Positions 33,146-43,365 are shown, numbered from the stretch's first letter. The stretch is DNA of 64,000 nt from Massilia rhizosphaerae (GCF_016093545.1 NZ_JADKYX010000030.1:1-64000), one strand, 5' to 3'. Program-made: numbers and translations. The notes: generated by a model from the sequence alone, not told the origin.

Positions 33146-36100
33146 ATGAAACGTATGTTGTTTAACGCTACGCAGCAAGAGGAGCTGCGCGTAGCGATCG
33201 TCGATGGCCAAAAACTGATCGACATCGATATCGAGACCGCCGGTCGCGAACAGCGAAAATCGAATATCTACAAAGGCGTCATCACCCGCATCGAACCCTC
33301 CCTCGAAGCCTGCTTCGTCAGCTACGGCGAAGAACGCCACGGCTTCCTCCCCTTCAAAGAAGTTGCCCGCACCTATTTCCGCGACGGCGTCGACGTCCGC
33401 AACTGCACCATCAAGGAAGCCCTGCGCGAAGGCCAGGAAATCATGGTCCAGGTGGAAAAGGAAGAACGAGGCAACAAGGGCGCGGCCCTGACCTCGTTCA
33501 TTTCGCTGGCAGGCCGCTACCTGGTCCTGATGCCGAACAATCCGCGCGGCGGCGGCGTGTCGCGCCGCGTCGAAGGCGAGGAACGCCAGGAACTGCGCGA
33601 GACGATGGACAAGCTGGACCTGCCGCAAGGCATGTCCGTGATCGCCCGCACGGCCGGCATCGGCCGTACCGTCGAAGAACTGCAATGGGACTTGAATTAC
33701 CTGATGCAACTGTGGCGCGCGATCGAAGGCGCCGGCAAATCGGCCCCGGGTCCGTTCCTGATCTATCAAGAGTCCTCGCTGGTCATCCGCGCCATCCGCG
33801 ACTATTTCCAACCTGACATCGGCGAAGTCCTGATCGACACGGACGAGATCTTCGACCAGGCCCAGCAGTTCATGAGCCACGTGATGCCCGACATGGCGCA
33901 CCGCGTGAAGCGCTACACGGACGATGTGCCGCTGTTCTCCCGTTTCCAGATCGAACACCAGATCGAAACCGCGTATTCGCGTACCGTGCCGCTGCCGTCC
34001 GGCGGCGCCATCGTGATCGACCACACGGAAGCGCTCGTCTCCATCGACGTCAACTCGGCCCGCGCCACCCGCGGCTCGGACATCGAGACCACCGCCTTCA
34101 ATACCAACTGCGAAGCGGCCGACGAAGTGGCCCGCCAGCTGCGCCTGCGCGACCTGGGCGGCCTGATCGTCATCGACTTCATCGACATGGAAGTCGCCAA
34201 GAACCAGCGCGAAGTGGAACAGCGCCTGAAGGACGCCCTGCACCATGATCGTGCACGCGTGCAGATGGGCAAGATTTCGCGCTTCGGCCTGATGGAATTG
34301 TCGCGCCAGCGCCTGCGTCCGTCGCTGTCGGAAGGCTCGCACGTGACGTGCCCGCGCTGCTCGGGCACCGGCCACATCCGCGATACGGAATCGTCCGCCC
34401 TGCAGGTGCTGCGCATCATCCAGGAAGAGGCGATGAAAGAAAATTCGGCCGCGATCCACGTCCAGGTCCCGGTCGACGTCGCCGCCTTCCTGCTGAACGA
34501 AAAGCGCGGCGAAGTGCTGAAGATCGAGACGCGCCACCGCATCGCCGTCATCCTGATCCCGAACAAGCACCTGGAAACCCCGCACTACAAGCTCGAGCGC
34601 ATCAAGCACGACGACCCGCGCCTGGACGACGCCGGCGCCAGCTACACGCTGGCCGAGTCGGCCGACACGGACATGGCCTACGCCAAGCGCCAGAAGGAAG
34701 AAACGAAGCCGCGCCAGGAAGCCGTCGTCAAGACCATCACCCCGGCCCAGCCGGCGCCGATGGTCGACCGTCAGCCGGCCAAGCCAGTCGAGGCGCCGGC
34801 ACCCGTCGCCGCCGCGCCCGCTTACGTGCCGCCGCCGGCTGCGGAAGGTTTCTTCGCCAAGCTGCGCAACTTCTTCTTCGGCCGCCCGGCCCAGATCGCA
34901 CAGCAGCCCACCCCGACCGCACCGCCGAAGCCCGCTGAAGCGGCCCCGGCCGCAGGCGAACGCGGCGAGCGCAATGGCCGCGGCCAGCGCAACGCCCGCG
35001 GCGGCCGCAATGCCGCCGGCACCGGCAAGAACCGCGCCGAGCGCGAGGAACGCGACGTGAAATCCGCCGGCGCCGAAGAAGGCGTCAAGCCGGTCGAGGC
35101 CGAAGGCAAGCCGGCGCGTCCACCGCGCCAGCCGCGTCAACCGCGCGAGCCGCGCGAGACGGCCGCCGTCACCGCCGACGGCCAGCCGCAAGCGCCGCGC
35201 GGCGAACGTGCCGAGCGTGCGGAACGCGGCGAGCGTCCCGAGCGCGGCGAACGTCCGGAACGCGCACCGCGCCAGCCGCGCCCACCGCGCGAAGGTGGCG
35301 AGCGTACCGAACGCGCCGAACGCGCCCCGGTCGAGGCCAAGAGCGAAGAACTGAACGCGGCCCAGGCCGTGGCGGCCCAGGCGGCCATCACGCTGGCCGG
35401 CGAGCCGGAAATCCCGGAAGCCCTCAAGCCGGTGACGACCGCCGGCCCTGGCAATGAAGAGCTCGACACGGACGCGCAGGGCGACGAGCCGCGCCGCCGT
35501 CGCCGTCGTGGCGGCCGTAACCGCAACCGCCGCGATCGCGACCAGGTCGAGGGTGCCGAGCAGGATGCCGTCGAAGGCGAAGCCGCGCCGGCCTTCACGC
35601 CGGTGGCCGACGAGGAAGTCGCCAAGGTGCATGCGGAAACGAAGGCTGCGAAGACCAAGCCGGATACGACGCCCGCCAAGGCCGCCGCACCGGGTCCGTG
35701 GCCGTTCCCGACGACGGAATCGGTCAAGGCCGCCGCCGTGAAAGCCGCCGCCGAGAAGGCTGCCGCCGAGCAGGCCGAAGCCGCCCGCGTGCAGGCCGCC
35801 AAGGCGAAGGCCGAGCAGGAGCAGGCCGCCGCCGCACTGGCCGCTGCGTCGGCCGAGGCCGCCGTACAAGCCGAACCCGTCGTCGAGGCAGCCGCGACCG
35901 TCCAGACGCCGTGGCCGTTCCCGACGTCCGAGTCCGTCGCCGCCGCCGTGGCCGAGAAGACTGCCGCCGATGCGGCCGCCGAGCCGGTCGAGACGCCGGC
36001 GCCGGCAGCAGCGCCGACCCCGGCTCCTGCCCCTGCCCCTGCCCCTGCCCCTGCCCCGGCTCCGGTCGAGATCGAGCAGCCTGTCGTCGCGCAAGCGGCA

Positions 36101-36349
36101 CCGGTTGCGACAGCTGCCGCACCGGCACCGGCACCGGTCGTCGCCGCACCGGTCGTCGCCGCACCGGCCGACCTGAACGAGCTGCTGGAGAAAGCCGGCC
36201 TGACGCTGGCCTCGACGGATCCGGAAAAACTGCGCGCCGCCCAGGAAGCGGCCGCGCAAGCGCCGGCGCCGGCGCGTCCGCGCCGCACGCGCAAGTCGGC
36301 GCCGCCGCCGGTCGACGAGCCGCTGATCCAGGTGGATACGCGTCAATAA
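33146..36349 (+). CDS. rne: Ribonuclease E
   Basis: RNase E is the main endoribonuclease for mRNA decay and rRNA/tRNA maturation and scaffolds the degradosome at the membrane. The 1067-residue protein begins [22 protein letters not shown], with the S1 domain ([24 protein letters not shown]), the 5' sensor/RNase H region, the DNase I-like site ([13 protein letters not shown] and LIVIDFIDM, with the metal-binding Asp residues) and the Zn-link [12 protein letters not shown] near residue 405. From about 530 on the tail is disordered: Arg-rich RNA-binding stretches ([17 protein letters not shown] near 788), Ala/Glu coiled segments, two PWPFPT-ESV motifs (near 850 and 920) and a Pro-Ala tract. The degradosome partners cannot be read from it. 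Confidence 0.97.
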   Translation: MKRMLFNATQQEELRVAIVDGQKLIDIDIETAGREQRKSNIYKGVITRIEPSLEACFVSYGEERHGFLPFKEVARTYFRDGVDVRNCTIKEALREGQEIMVQVEKEERGNKGAALTSFISLAGRYLVLMPNNPRGGGVSRRVEGEERQELRETMDKLDLPQGMSVIARTAGIGRTVEELQWDLNYLMQLWRAIEGAGKSAPGPFLIYQESSLVIRAIRDYFQPDIGEVLIDTDEIFDQAQQFMSHVMPDMAHRVKRYTDDVPLFSRFQIEHQIETAYSRTVPLPSGGAIVIDHTEALVSIDVNSARATRGSDIETTAFNTNCEAADEVARQLRLRDLGGLIVIDFIDMEVAKNQREVEQRLKDALHHDRARVQMGKISRFGLMELSRQRLRPSLSEGSHVTCPRCSGTGHIRDTESSALQVLRIIQEEAMKENSAAIHVQVPVDVAAFLLNEKRGEVLKIETRHRIAVILIPNKHLETPHYKLERIKHDDPRLDDAGASYTLAESADTDMAYAKRQKEETKPRQEAVVKTITPAQPAPMVDRQPAKPVEAPAPVAAAPAYVPPPAAEGFFAKLRNFFFGRPAQIAQQPTPTAPPKPAEAAPAAGERGERNGRGQRNARGGRNAAGTGKNRAEREERDVKSAGAEEGVKPVEAEGKPARPPRQPRQPREPRETAAVTADGQPQAPRGERAERAERGERPERGERPERAPRQPRPPREGGERTERAERAPVEAKSEELNAAQAVAAQAAITLAGEPEIPEALKPVTTAGPGNEELDTDAQGDEPRRRRRRGGRNRNRRDRDQVEGAEQDAVEGEAAPAFTPVADEEVAKVHAETKAAKTKPDTTPAKAAAPGPWPFPTTESVKAAAVKAAAEKAAAEQAEAARVQAAKAKAEQEQAAAALAAASAEAAVQAEPVVEAAATVQTPWPFPTSESVAAAVAEKTAADAAAEPVETPAPAAAPTPAPAPAPAPAPAPAPVEIEQPVVAQAAPVATAAAPAPAPVVAAPVVAAPADLNELLEKAGLTLASTDPEKLRAAQEAAAQAPAPARPRRTRKSAPPPVDEPLIQVDTRQ

Positions 36350-36363
36350 GCACGTCGACGCCG

Positions 36364-36407
36364 GTAGGGTGGGTCAGAGCTCACCCGCGAAATTCGAGCT
36401 CTGACCC
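36364..36407. repeat. GTAGGGTGG-headed dispersed hairpin after rne
   Basis: The element starts GTAGGGTGGGTC and contains a perfect 12-bp inverted repeat, GGGTCAGAGCTC (36371-36382) with GAGCTCTGACCC (36396-36407). The head is shared with the REP-like elements at 2466 and 41,364. It may also serve as the rne terminator. Further on, TTCGCGTC/GACGCGAA (36486-36514) forms a second hairpin before the VOC gene. Confidence 0.6.
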
Positions 36408-36642
36408 CGAATTTCCGACTTCACCCATCCGTGCTACGATGGCGGCGTCGAAAAAGGCAGGATCGGTTTTGGTAAGCCCGGTCCCTTCGCGTCACGGGTC
36501 ACTCATGACGCGAAGCTCTGTTCCATGCGTGCGCGCATGAGTACCCGCGACGAACCGTCCGGCGCCCTGCGCCCAACGGGTTCGTTCGCGCGTGCCTGTG
36601 CCTGGCAATCGTCCCGAGCGAGCCCACTCATCGGAGCATGCC

Positions 36643-37011
36643 ATGCAACTCAACCATCTCGACCTTCCCGTTCCCGACGTCGCGGCCACCGCCGCCTTCT
36701 TCACGACCCATTTCGATTTCCGCCTGAGCGAAACGCGCGGCAACAACGGCTTCGCCCTGCTGCTGGGCGCAAACGGCTTCGCGCTCGTCCTCACGCGGCG
36801 CCGCGCCGAGGGCGTCCAGGCCTATCCCGACAACTTCCACGTCGGCTTCCTCGTCGAGTCCGACGCGACCGTGCACGCCCTGCACGCCCGCCTGCAGGCG
36901 GCGGGCAGGCACGATCTGCCGCCCGTCTCGGTGCAGCGCGGCGCGACGTTGTTCTATGTCCACGCGCCGGGCGGCATCCTCGTCGAAGTGAGCCATCGCC
37001 CATCCGCTTGA
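36643..37011 (+). CDS. VOC-superfamily (glyoxalase-like) protein
   Basis: The 122-residue single-domain protein starts MQLNHLDLPVPDVAATAAFF after GGAG, with the beta-alpha-beta-beta-beta repeats of the VOC fold: the first metal-site His in LNHLDLPV, FHVGFLVES in the second half and GGILVEVSH at the end, where Glu is the usual ligand. Members include glyoxalase I and resistance or dioxygenase proteins; none is indicated specifically. It precedes chrA by 45 bp. Confidence 0.82.
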   Translation: MQLNHLDLPVPDVAATAAFFTTHFDFRLSETRGNNGFALLLGANGFALVLTRRRAEGVQAYPDNFHVGFLVESDATVHALHARLQAAGRHDLPPVSVQRGATLFYVHAPGGILVEVSHRPSA

Positions 37012-37056
37012 AACGTGTAAGATGGGCAACCTGATCGATACGCCTGCCCATCCGCC

Positions 37057-38373
37057 TTGTCCGCCCTTCCCTTCCGCACCGCCCTGCGCTACTGGCTCAA
37101 GCTGGGCTTCATCAGCTTCGGCGGCCCGGCCGGGCAGATCGCCATGATGCATGCCGAGCTCGTCGAGCGCCGGCGCTGGATCTCCGAACGGCGTTTCCTG
37201 CACGCCCTGAATTACTGCATGTTGTTGCCGGGCCCGGAAGCGACGCAGCTCGCGATCTACATCGGCTGGCTGCTGCACCGCGTGCCGGGCGGGATCGCGG
37301 CCGGCGTGTTGTTCGTGCTGCCGTCGCTGGCGGTCCTGATCGCCCTGTCGTGGATCTACATGGCGTGGGGCCACCTGCCCGCCATCGCCGGCATCATGGA
37401 CGGCATCAAGCCGGCCGTCGTCGCCATCGTGCTGGCGGCGGCCTGGCGCATCGGCAGCCGTACGCTGCGCAACGGCCTCCTGATCGGGGTCGCGCTGGCC
37501 GCCTTCGTCGCCATCGATCTGCTCGGCGCGCCGTTTCCGCTCGTCGTGCTGGGCGCGGCGCTGGTCGGGCTGGTGGGCGGTCGGCTGCGGCCCGCGCTGT
37601 TCGAACTCACAGGTGCCCACGCGGCCGCGGCGGATGGGACGCGCCACCCGCCGGCCCTGATCGACGACGCGACGCCGACGCCGCCCCACGCGCGCTTCAG
37701 CTGGCGCCGCCTGGTGACGGTCGGCGCCGCCGGCTGCGCCGTCGGGCTGGCGGGATGGGGCGCGCTGGCCCTCGCCTACGGGCCGGACGGCGAATTGCCG
37801 CGCATGGCCGCCTTCTTCGGCAAGATGGCATTCATGACGTTCGGCGGCGCCTATGCCGTGCTGCCCTACGTCGTGCAGCAGGCCGTCGAGCACTACCACT
37901 GGCTGGACGCCAACCAGATGATCGACGGCCTCGCCCTGGGCGAAACGACGCCCGGCCCGCTGATCATGATCGTCGCCTTCGTCGGCTTCCTCGGCGGCTG
38001 GACCCACATGCTGTTCGGGCCCGGCGCGCGCTTTCTCGCCGGCGCGGCGGCGGCCGGCGTGGCGACGCTGTTCACGTTCCTGCCGTCGTTCGTATTCATC
38101 CTGGCGGGCGGGCCGTTCGTCGAGTCCACCCGGGGCGACGTACGGCTGACGGCGCCGCTCACGGCGATCTCGGCGGCCGTCGTCGGCGTCATCGCGAGCC
38201 TGGCCGTGTTCTTCGGCGCCCACGTGTTCCTGCCGCACGGCGCGCCGCGCTGGGATGCGATCGCCATCGGGACGGCGGCCGCCGTGGCGCTGTTGCGCTA
38301 CAAGACGGGGACGATCAAGACCATCCTGGCCTGCGCCCTGGCCGGCCTTCTGCTATCGTATTGGCATGGCTGA
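37057..38373 (+). CDS. chrA: Chromate transporter, CHR family long form
   Basis: The 438-residue protein has two homologous halves of about five to six membrane segments, each opening with the CHR signature: [15 protein letters not shown] with [17 protein letters not shown] near residue 20-70, and [17 protein letters not shown] with [18 protein letters not shown] near 265-310. The family exports chromate. The frame has no ATG near the conserved start, so TTG at 37057 is taken; a stop lies 13 codons upstream and no ribosome site is obvious. Its end overlaps moaA by eight bases. Confidence 0.9.
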   Translation: MSALPFRTALRYWLKLGFISFGGPAGQIAMMHAELVERRRWISERRFLHALNYCMLLPGPEATQLAIYIGWLLHRVPGGIAAGVLFVLPSLAVLIALSWIYMAWGHLPAIAGIMDGIKPAVVAIVLAAAWRIGSRTLRNGLLIGVALAAFVAIDLLGAPFPLVVLGAALVGLVGGRLRPALFELTGAHAAAADGTRHPPALIDDATPTPPHARFSWRRLVTVGAAGCAVGLAGWGALALAYGPDGELPRMAAFFGKMAFMTFGGAYAVLPYVVQQAVEHYHWLDANQMIDGLALGETTPGPLIMIVAFVGFLGGWTHMLFGPGARFLAGAAAAGVATLFTFLPSFVFILAGGPFVESTRGDVRLTAPLTAISAAVVGVIASLAVFFGAHVFLPHGAPRWDAIAIGTAAAVALLRYKTGTIKTILACALAGLLLSYWHG

Positions 38374-39484
38374 AAAAATCATCATGGTGGCCGACGCGCG
38401 CGCATCCGCGCTGGCCGTCCCCGACACGCTGGAGACACCGAACGGCCTGCTCGCCGACGCCCTCGGGCGTCCTCTGCACGACCTGCGCATCTCGGTCACG
38501 GACCGCTGCAACTTCCGCTGCGTGTATTGCATGCCGAAGGAAGTCTTCGACAAGGACTACACCTACCTGCCGCACGCCGCGCTGCTGAACTTCGAAGAGA
38601 TCGCGCGCGTGGCGCGGCTGTTCGTCGCCCACGGCGTCGAGAAGATCCGCCTGACGGGCGGCGAGCCGCTGCTGCGCAAGAACCTCGAGCGGCTGGTCGA
38701 ACAGCTGCGCGCCATCGACACGCCGTCCGGCCGCCCGCTCGACCTGACGCTCACCACGAACGGTTCGCTGCTGGCGAAGAAGGCGCAGCTGCTCAAGGAT
38801 GCGGGCCTGGACCGCGTGACCGTTTCGCTCGACGCCATCGACGACGCCGTGTTCAAGCGCATGAACGACGTCGACTTCGCCGTGGCCGACGTCTTGGCCG
38901 GCATCGACGCGGCCCACGCCGCCGGCCTCGGCCCCATCAAGGTCAACATGGTCGTCAAGGGCGGCATGAACGACGACCAGATCCTGCCGATGGCGCGCCA
39001 CTTCAAGGGCACGCCGGCGATCCTGCGCTTCATCGAATACATGGACGTGGGCGCGTCGAACGGCTGGAACATGGCGGAGGTCGTGCCGTCGCGCGAGGTC
39101 GTGCGCCGCATCTCGGCCGAGATGCCGCTCGAACCCGTCGGCGCCAACTACCCTGGCGAGACCGCGCAGCGCTGGCGCTACGCGGATGGCGGCGGCGAAG
39201 TCGGCATGATCTCGAGCGTCACGCAAGCCTTCTGCCGCGACTGCTCGCGCATCCGCCTGTCGACCGAGGGCAAGCTGTACACGTGCCTGTTCGCGACGCG
39301 CGGCCACGACCTGCGCGAACTGCTGCGCGCGGGACGCACGGACGAGGAAATGCAGACGGCCATCGCCCGGCTCTGGCGCGCGCGCGACGACCGCTATTCC
39401 GAAACCCGCACCGTCAACACGGCGGGCCTGTCCCCGCGGGCGGAGAGCGCCCGGAAAATCGAAATGTCCTATATCGGCGGATAA
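38366..39484 (+). CDS. moaA: GTP 3',8-cyclase MoaA
   Basis: MoaA is the radical-SAM enzyme that starts molybdenum cofactor synthesis from GTP. The 372-residue protein has the SAM cluster motif [10 protein letters not shown] near residue 47, [10 protein letters not shown], and the second cluster region [21 protein letters not shown] near 288, ending in the functional C-terminal Gly-Gly. The ATG lies inside the end of chrA. It is followed after four bases by the MobA-MoeA fusion, giving a small cofactor operon. Confidence 0.96.
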   Translation: MAEKIIMVADARASALAVPDTLETPNGLLADALGRPLHDLRISVTDRCNFRCVYCMPKEVFDKDYTYLPHAALLNFEEIARVARLFVAHGVEKIRLTGGEPLLRKNLERLVEQLRAIDTPSGRPLDLTLTTNGSLLAKKAQLLKDAGLDRVTVSLDAIDDAVFKRMNDVDFAVADVLAGIDAAHAAGLGPIKVNMVVKGGMNDDQILPMARHFKGTPAILRFIEYMDVGASNGWNMAEVVPSREVVRRISAEMPLEPVGANYPGETAQRWRYADGGGEVGMISSVTQAFCRDCSRIRLSTEGKLYTCLFATRGHDLRELLRAGRTDEEMQTAIARLWRARDDRYSETRTVNTAGLSPRAESARKIEMSYIGG

Positions 39485-39488
39485 CAAC

Positions 39489-41363
39489 ATGAACCAGGAA
39501 TCCATCAGCGGCCTGATCCTCGCCGGCGGCCGCGGCACGCGCATGGGCCATGTCGACAAGGGCCTGCAGCCCTTCGGCGGTACGACGATGGTCGCGCACG
39601 TGCTTGCGCGCCTCGAACCGCAGGTCGCGACCGTCGCCATCAACGCCAACCGCAACCAGGACACGTATGCCGCGTACGGCGTCCCCGTCTGGCCCGACGA
39701 CACGCCCGACTTCGCGGGCCCGCTGGCCGGCCTGCAGGCGGGGCTGCGCCGCTGCGCGACCACGTATCTGCTGACGGCGCCGTGCGACTCGCCGTTCCTG
39801 CCGGCCGACCTGGCCGAGCGCTTGCTGGACGGCCTGCGCGCGGCCGACGCCGACCTCGCCGTGGCCGTCACCGAGGAAGACGGCCGGCGCCAGGTGCACC
39901 CCGTCTTCTGCCTGCTGAAAGCGAACCTGGAACCGGTGCTGTCGGCCTACCTGGACGGCGGCGGGCGGCGCATGGACGGGTGGTATTCGCAGATCAAGGT
40001 GGCGGAGGTGCCGTTCGACGATGCCGACGCCTTCCGCAACATCAACACGCTGGACGAGCTGCGCCAGCTGGACGCGGCGCCGCCGTCCGCGCCGCGGCTG
40101 GCCGACGTCGTCAGCTGCCTGTCCGCGTACGATCCGGACGCCCTGCCCGTGCGCGACGCCCAGCGCATCATCCGCGAATTCGTGGCGCCGGTGCGCGCGA
40201 CCGAGATGGTGGCGCTGCGCGCGGCGCTGGGCCGCGTGCTCGCGGCCGACATCGTCTCTCCGATCGACGTGCCGGCGCACGACAACTCGGCGATGGACGG
40301 CTATGCCCTGCGCGGATCGGACCTGCCCGCGGACGCGCCCGCGCGCCTGCGCGTGATCGGCACCGCCTACGCGGGCCGCCCCTTCGACGGCAGTCCGCGA
40401 CCGGGCGAATGCGTGCGCATCATGACGGGCGCCGTGATGCCGGCCGGCTGCGACAGCGTCGTGCCGCAGGAATTCGTCGGCGTCGAGAACGATACGATGG
40501 TCATCGCGTCCGGCACGATCCGCGCCGGCGACAACCGCCGCTTGGCCGGCGAAGACCTGAAGGCCGGCAGCGCGGCCCTCCGTGCCGGCAAGATCGTGCG
40601 GCCGGCCGACCTCGGGCTGCTCGCGTCGCTGGGCGTGGCGGAAGTCCCCGTGCAGCGGCGGCTGCGCGTGGCGTTCTTCTCGACCGGCGACGAATTGCGC
40701 TCGATCGGCCAGCCGCTCGACGAGGGCTGCGTCTACGACAGCAACCGCTACACGATCTACGGCATGCTGCAGCGCCTGGGCTGCGACCTGATCGACATGG
40801 GGGTCGTGCGCGACGACCCGCATGCCTTGGAACAGGCGCTGCGCGACGCCTGCGAAAACGCGGACGCCATCATTACGTCGGGCGGCGTCTCGGTCGGCGC
40901 GGCGGACTACACGAAGCGCATCATGGCGCGGCTGGGCGACGTGACGTTCTGGAAGATCGGCATGCGCCCGGGCCGCCCGCTGGCCTTCGGCCGCATCCAC
41001 TCGAACGGCCGCAGCGCCTTTTTGTTCGGCCTGCCGGGCAATCCGGTGGCGGTCATGGTCTCGTTCTACTTCTTCGCCCGCGACGCGCTGCTGCGCATGA
41101 TGGGCGCCGAGGCCCCGCTGTCGTTGATGCGCGCCCGATCGAACGCCACGATCCGCAAGAAGCCGGGCCGCACGGAATACCAGCGCGGCGTCCTGACCCG
41201 CGGCGCGGACGGCGAGCCGACCGTCGCGATCACGGGGTCGCAAGGGTCGGGCATACTGCGGTCGATGTCGGAGGCAAATTGCATGGTGGTGCTGCATGAT
41301 GAGCAGGGCGCGGTGCAGGCGGGTGACATGGTCGACGTTCTGCTATTTGAGGGCTTGATCTAG
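39489..41363 (+). CDS. MobA-MoeA fusion: Mo-cofactor guanylyltransferase plus molybdopterin molybdenumtransferase
   Basis: One uninterrupted 624-residue frame holds two enzymes. Residues 1-195 are MobA: ILAGGRGTRMGHVDKGLQPF, the GTP-binding loop, and APCDSPFLPADLA. From about 205 the MoeA part begins with CLSAYDPDALPVRDAQRIIREFV, usual near the start of stand-alone betaproteobacterial MoeA, then PAHDNSAMDGYAL, the ITSGGVSVGAADY active-site loop, and GLPGNPVAVMVSFYFF. Both domains look complete with only a short linker (near residue 195-205). The first attaches GMP to Mo-molybdopterin; the second inserts molybdate, so consecutive steps are joined. Domain order is reverse to reaction order. Confidence 0.93.
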   Translation: MNQESISGLILAGGRGTRMGHVDKGLQPFGGTTMVAHVLARLEPQVATVAINANRNQDTYAAYGVPVWPDDTPDFAGPLAGLQAGLRRCATTYLLTAPCDSPFLPADLAERLLDGLRAADADLAVAVTEEDGRRQVHPVFCLLKANLEPVLSAYLDGGGRRMDGWYSQIKVAEVPFDDADAFRNINTLDELRQLDAAPPSAPRLADVVSCLSAYDPDALPVRDAQRIIREFVAPVRATEMVALRAALGRVLAADIVSPIDVPAHDNSAMDGYALRGSDLPADAPARLRVIGTAYAGRPFDGSPRPGECVRIMTGAVMPAGCDSVVPQEFVGVENDTMVIASGTIRAGDNRRLAGEDLKAGSAALRAGKIVRPADLGLLASLGVAEVPVQRRLRVAFFSTGDELRSIGQPLDEGCVYDSNRYTIYGMLQRLGCDLIDMGVVRDDPHALEQALRDACENADAIITSGGVSVGAADYTKRIMARLGDVTFWKIGMRPGRPLAFGRIHSNGRSAFLFGLPGNPVAVMVSFYFFARDALLRMMGAEAPLSLMRARSNATIRKKPGRTEYQRGVLTRGADGEPTVAITGSQGSGILRSMSEANCMVVLHDEQGAVQAGDMVDVLLFEGLI

Positions 41364-41397
41364 GTAGGGTGGACGGCTCGGCCGTCCACGCGTCCAA
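41364..41397 (+). repeat. Left REP element of RAYT unit
   Basis: GTAGGGTGGACGGC, a three-base loop and GCCGTCCAC, ending CGCGTCCAA. It begins at the base after the mobA-moeA stop. An inverted copy lies at 42,008-42,042, so the two bracket the RAYT gene. Confidence 0.85.
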
Positions 41398-41420
41398 CCG
41401 GCTCCGCAACGGCCGCGACA

Positions 41421-41978
41421 CTACTCGAAATCCAGCCTTCGCACTTCGGCCGTTCCGCCCCAGTCCGCCGCATACACGCCGGCATTCACGTACCGCCCAA
41501 ACGTCGAATACGGCCACGCCCTCGCTGTCTCGGCGTACCCATGTTTGACCGGATTGAAATGGATGTAATCGAGATGCCGCTGCATGTCGATGTCATCGCG
41601 AATACGGTGCTCCCAAAATCGACGTTGCCAGATGGTGCCTTCGCCTCGCCGCGCCTGAGCATCGCTTCCCCGCATCCGATATTGGTTCCCACACACGTAA
41701 GACACCCGATGCTTGATCTGTGACCAGCGTTGCGAGAAATCGGTATCGTCGGGCGGCAGGGTCCAGATGCAATGCATGTGATCGGGCAGCAGGACCCAGC
41801 CATCGATCGAGAACGGTTGCGATACACGAACGGCACGGATCGCGTCGCGTAGTGCAGTCCGGATCACGGTATCGCACAGAATCGGACGACGTCGGTATGC
41901 GATGACCGTGAAGAAAAAGGTAGTGCCATCGTTGGCGCGGCGGAAGCGGGACATCGATGCAGTATGCCGAGGTCCCAA
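41421..41978 (-). CDS. REP-associated tyrosine transposase (RAYT, IS200-like)
   Basis: The 185-residue protein is a Y1 transposase of the TnpA_REP type: MSRFRRANDGTTFFFTVIAYRR at the N-terminus, the HUH metal site as PDHMHCIWTLP near residue 70, RFWEHRIRDD, and the catalytic-Tyr helix LDYIHFNPVKHGY near residue 140. RAYTs are single-copy, domesticated relatives of IS200/IS605 transposases that recognise GTAG-headed REP hairpins. Inverted REPs flank the gene, and GTAG heads of the same type occur elsewhere in the window. All catalytic motifs are present, so it may be active. Confidence 0.92.
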   Translation of the reverse strand: MGPRHTASMSRFRRANDGTTFFFTVIAYRRRPILCDTVIRTALRDAIRAVRVSQPFSIDGWVLLPDHMHCIWTLPPDDTDFSQRWSQIKHRVSYVCGNQYRMRGSDAQARRGEGTIWQRRFWEHRIRDDIDMQRHLDYIHFNPVKHGYAETARAWPYSTFGRYVNAGVYAADWGGTAEVRRLDFE

Positions 41979-42007
41979 TTAAGAACGGTGCAGCAGATCA
42001 AACAGTG

Positions 42008-42042
42008 GTTGAACGCGTGGACGGCGAAGCCGTCCACCCTAC
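42008..42042 (-). repeat. Right REP element of RAYT unit
   Basis: Inverted copy of the left REP: read on the minus strand it is GTAGGGTGGACGGC, loop TTC, GCCGTCCACGCG, TTCAA. The GTAG end overlaps the rmuC stop codon (42039-42041). The loop differs from the left copy (TCG there). Confidence 0.85.
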
Positions 42043-43361
42043 TCGTCCTCGGTACTGGAAGCGCCCAGCATCAACTGCGCAGCCTCGCTCGGCAACGCCT
42101 CCACCGACTTGAGCTTGCGCGCCATCTGCCGGCTGCGCACCTCGGCGCTTTCGATGTTCTTCGCGGCGCGCTCCAGGGTCAGCTTGGTCTGCGCCAGCAC
42201 GTCGCCGAACTTGCCGAATTCCGTCTTCACCGCACCCAGCACCTGCCACACTTCCGACGAGCGCTTTTCCAGCGCCAGCGTGCGGAAGCCCATCTGCAGG
42301 CTGTTGAGCAGCGCCGACAACGTCGACGGCCCCGCGATCGTCACGCGCAAGGTGCGCTGCAGGTCGTCGGCGAGGCCCGGGCGACGCATCACTTCGGCGT
42401 ACAGGCCCTCGGTGGGCAGGAACAGGATGGCGAAATCCGTCGTCGCCGGCGGGGCCAGGTATTTGTCGCAGATGGTCTTCGCCTCGCCGCGCACGGCGCG
42501 TTCCAGCTCCGCGCCCGCGCGCGCGACGCCGTCCGCGTCGCCCAGATCGGCCGCTTCGAGCAAGCGCTCGTACTGCTCTTTCGGGAACTTGGCGTCGATG
42601 GGCAGCCACACGGGTGGGCCGCCGTCGATTGAGCCCGGCAGCTTGATCGCGAATTCCACGCGCGCGTTCGAGCCGAGCACCGTCTCGACGTTCTTGGCGT
42701 ACTGGTCGACGGTGAGCACCTGCTCGAGCAGCATCTCCAGTTGCACCTCGCCCCACGTGCCGCGCGTCTTCACGTTGACGAGCACCCGCTTCAAGTCGCC
42801 CACGCCAACGGCCAGCTGCTGCATCTCGCCCAGGCCCTGGTGCACCTTTTCCAGGCGCTCGGAGACCTGGCGGAACGATTCCGTCAGGCGCGTCTCCAAG
42901 GTCGCGTGCAGCTTCTCGTCGACAGTCTGGCGCATCTCTTCGAGGCGCTTGGCGTTGTCGTTCTGCAGGTCGCGGATCTTCGACTCGAGCGTCGCGCGGA
43001 TCTCCAGCATGCGCTGGGCGTTCGACTCCGTCAGGTTCGCCAGCGCGCCGTTCAGCGTGTCGGAAAAGCGCTTGAGCGCGCGCGCCTGTTCCTCGCGGCC
43101 GCCCTGGGAATTCAACTGGATCTGCTGGCGCATGCCGTCCAGCTGCTGCACGGTGGCGGCCTGGTTCTGCGCGAGATGCGCGGCCAGTTCCTGGCGCGTC
43201 GCCTGGGCGCTGTGCTGCAATTCCTGGCGCAGCTCGCGCTCCAGGCGTTCGAAGGCGTGGCGCTCGTCGCCGCCGCGGCGCGCGCGGGTCAGCAGGACGA
43301 TCTGCAGGCCGAGCACCGCGGCCAGCGCCAACGCGAGCACGATGAATTCGACGGTCGACAT
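42039..43361 (-). CDS. rmuC: DNA recombination protein RmuC
   Basis: RmuC limits recombination at inverted repeats; the biochemical role is unclear and a nuclease-like fold is predicted. The 440-residue protein has an N-terminal membrane helix (about 5-25), a long coiled coil (about 30-200, Gln/Arg/Glu-rich) and the RmuC domain (GTWGEVQLEMLLEQVLTVDQY, LPIDAKFPKEQYERLLEA, FLPTEGLYAEV, IAGPSTLSALLNSLQMGF). Its stop codon lies inside a REP element. The gene begins five bases after the globin stop. Confidence 0.95.
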   Translation of the reverse strand: MSTVEFIVLALALAAVLGLQIVLLTRARRGGDERHAFERLERELRQELQHSAQATRQELAAHLAQNQAATVQQLDGMRQQIQLNSQGGREEQARALKRFSDTLNGALANLTESNAQRMLEIRATLESKIRDLQNDNAKRLEEMRQTVDEKLHATLETRLTESFRQVSERLEKVHQGLGEMQQLAVGVGDLKRVLVNVKTRGTWGEVQLEMLLEQVLTVDQYAKNVETVLGSNARVEFAIKLPGSIDGGPPVWLPIDAKFPKEQYERLLEAADLGDADGVARAGAELERAVRGEAKTICDKYLAPPATTDFAILFLPTEGLYAEVMRRPGLADDLQRTLRVTIAGPSTLSALLNSLQMGFRTLALEKRSSEVWQVLGAVKTEFGKFGDVLAQTKLTLERAAKNIESAEVRSRQMARKLKSVEALPSEAAQLMLGASSTEDE

Positions 43362-43365
43362 GGTG

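Noticed and set aside
32740-33165. Plus-strand frame of 141 codons running into the start of rne
   Set aside because: Low-complexity translation, no ribosome site, and it would overlap the rne start out of frame; the region is better read as untranslated leader.
32849-36346. A minus-strand open frame of over 1,100 codons opposite rne
   Set aside because: It is an antisense shadow produced by high GC and codon bias of rne; the translation is Arg/Gly-rich low complexity with no domain, and rne is unmistakable on the plus strand.
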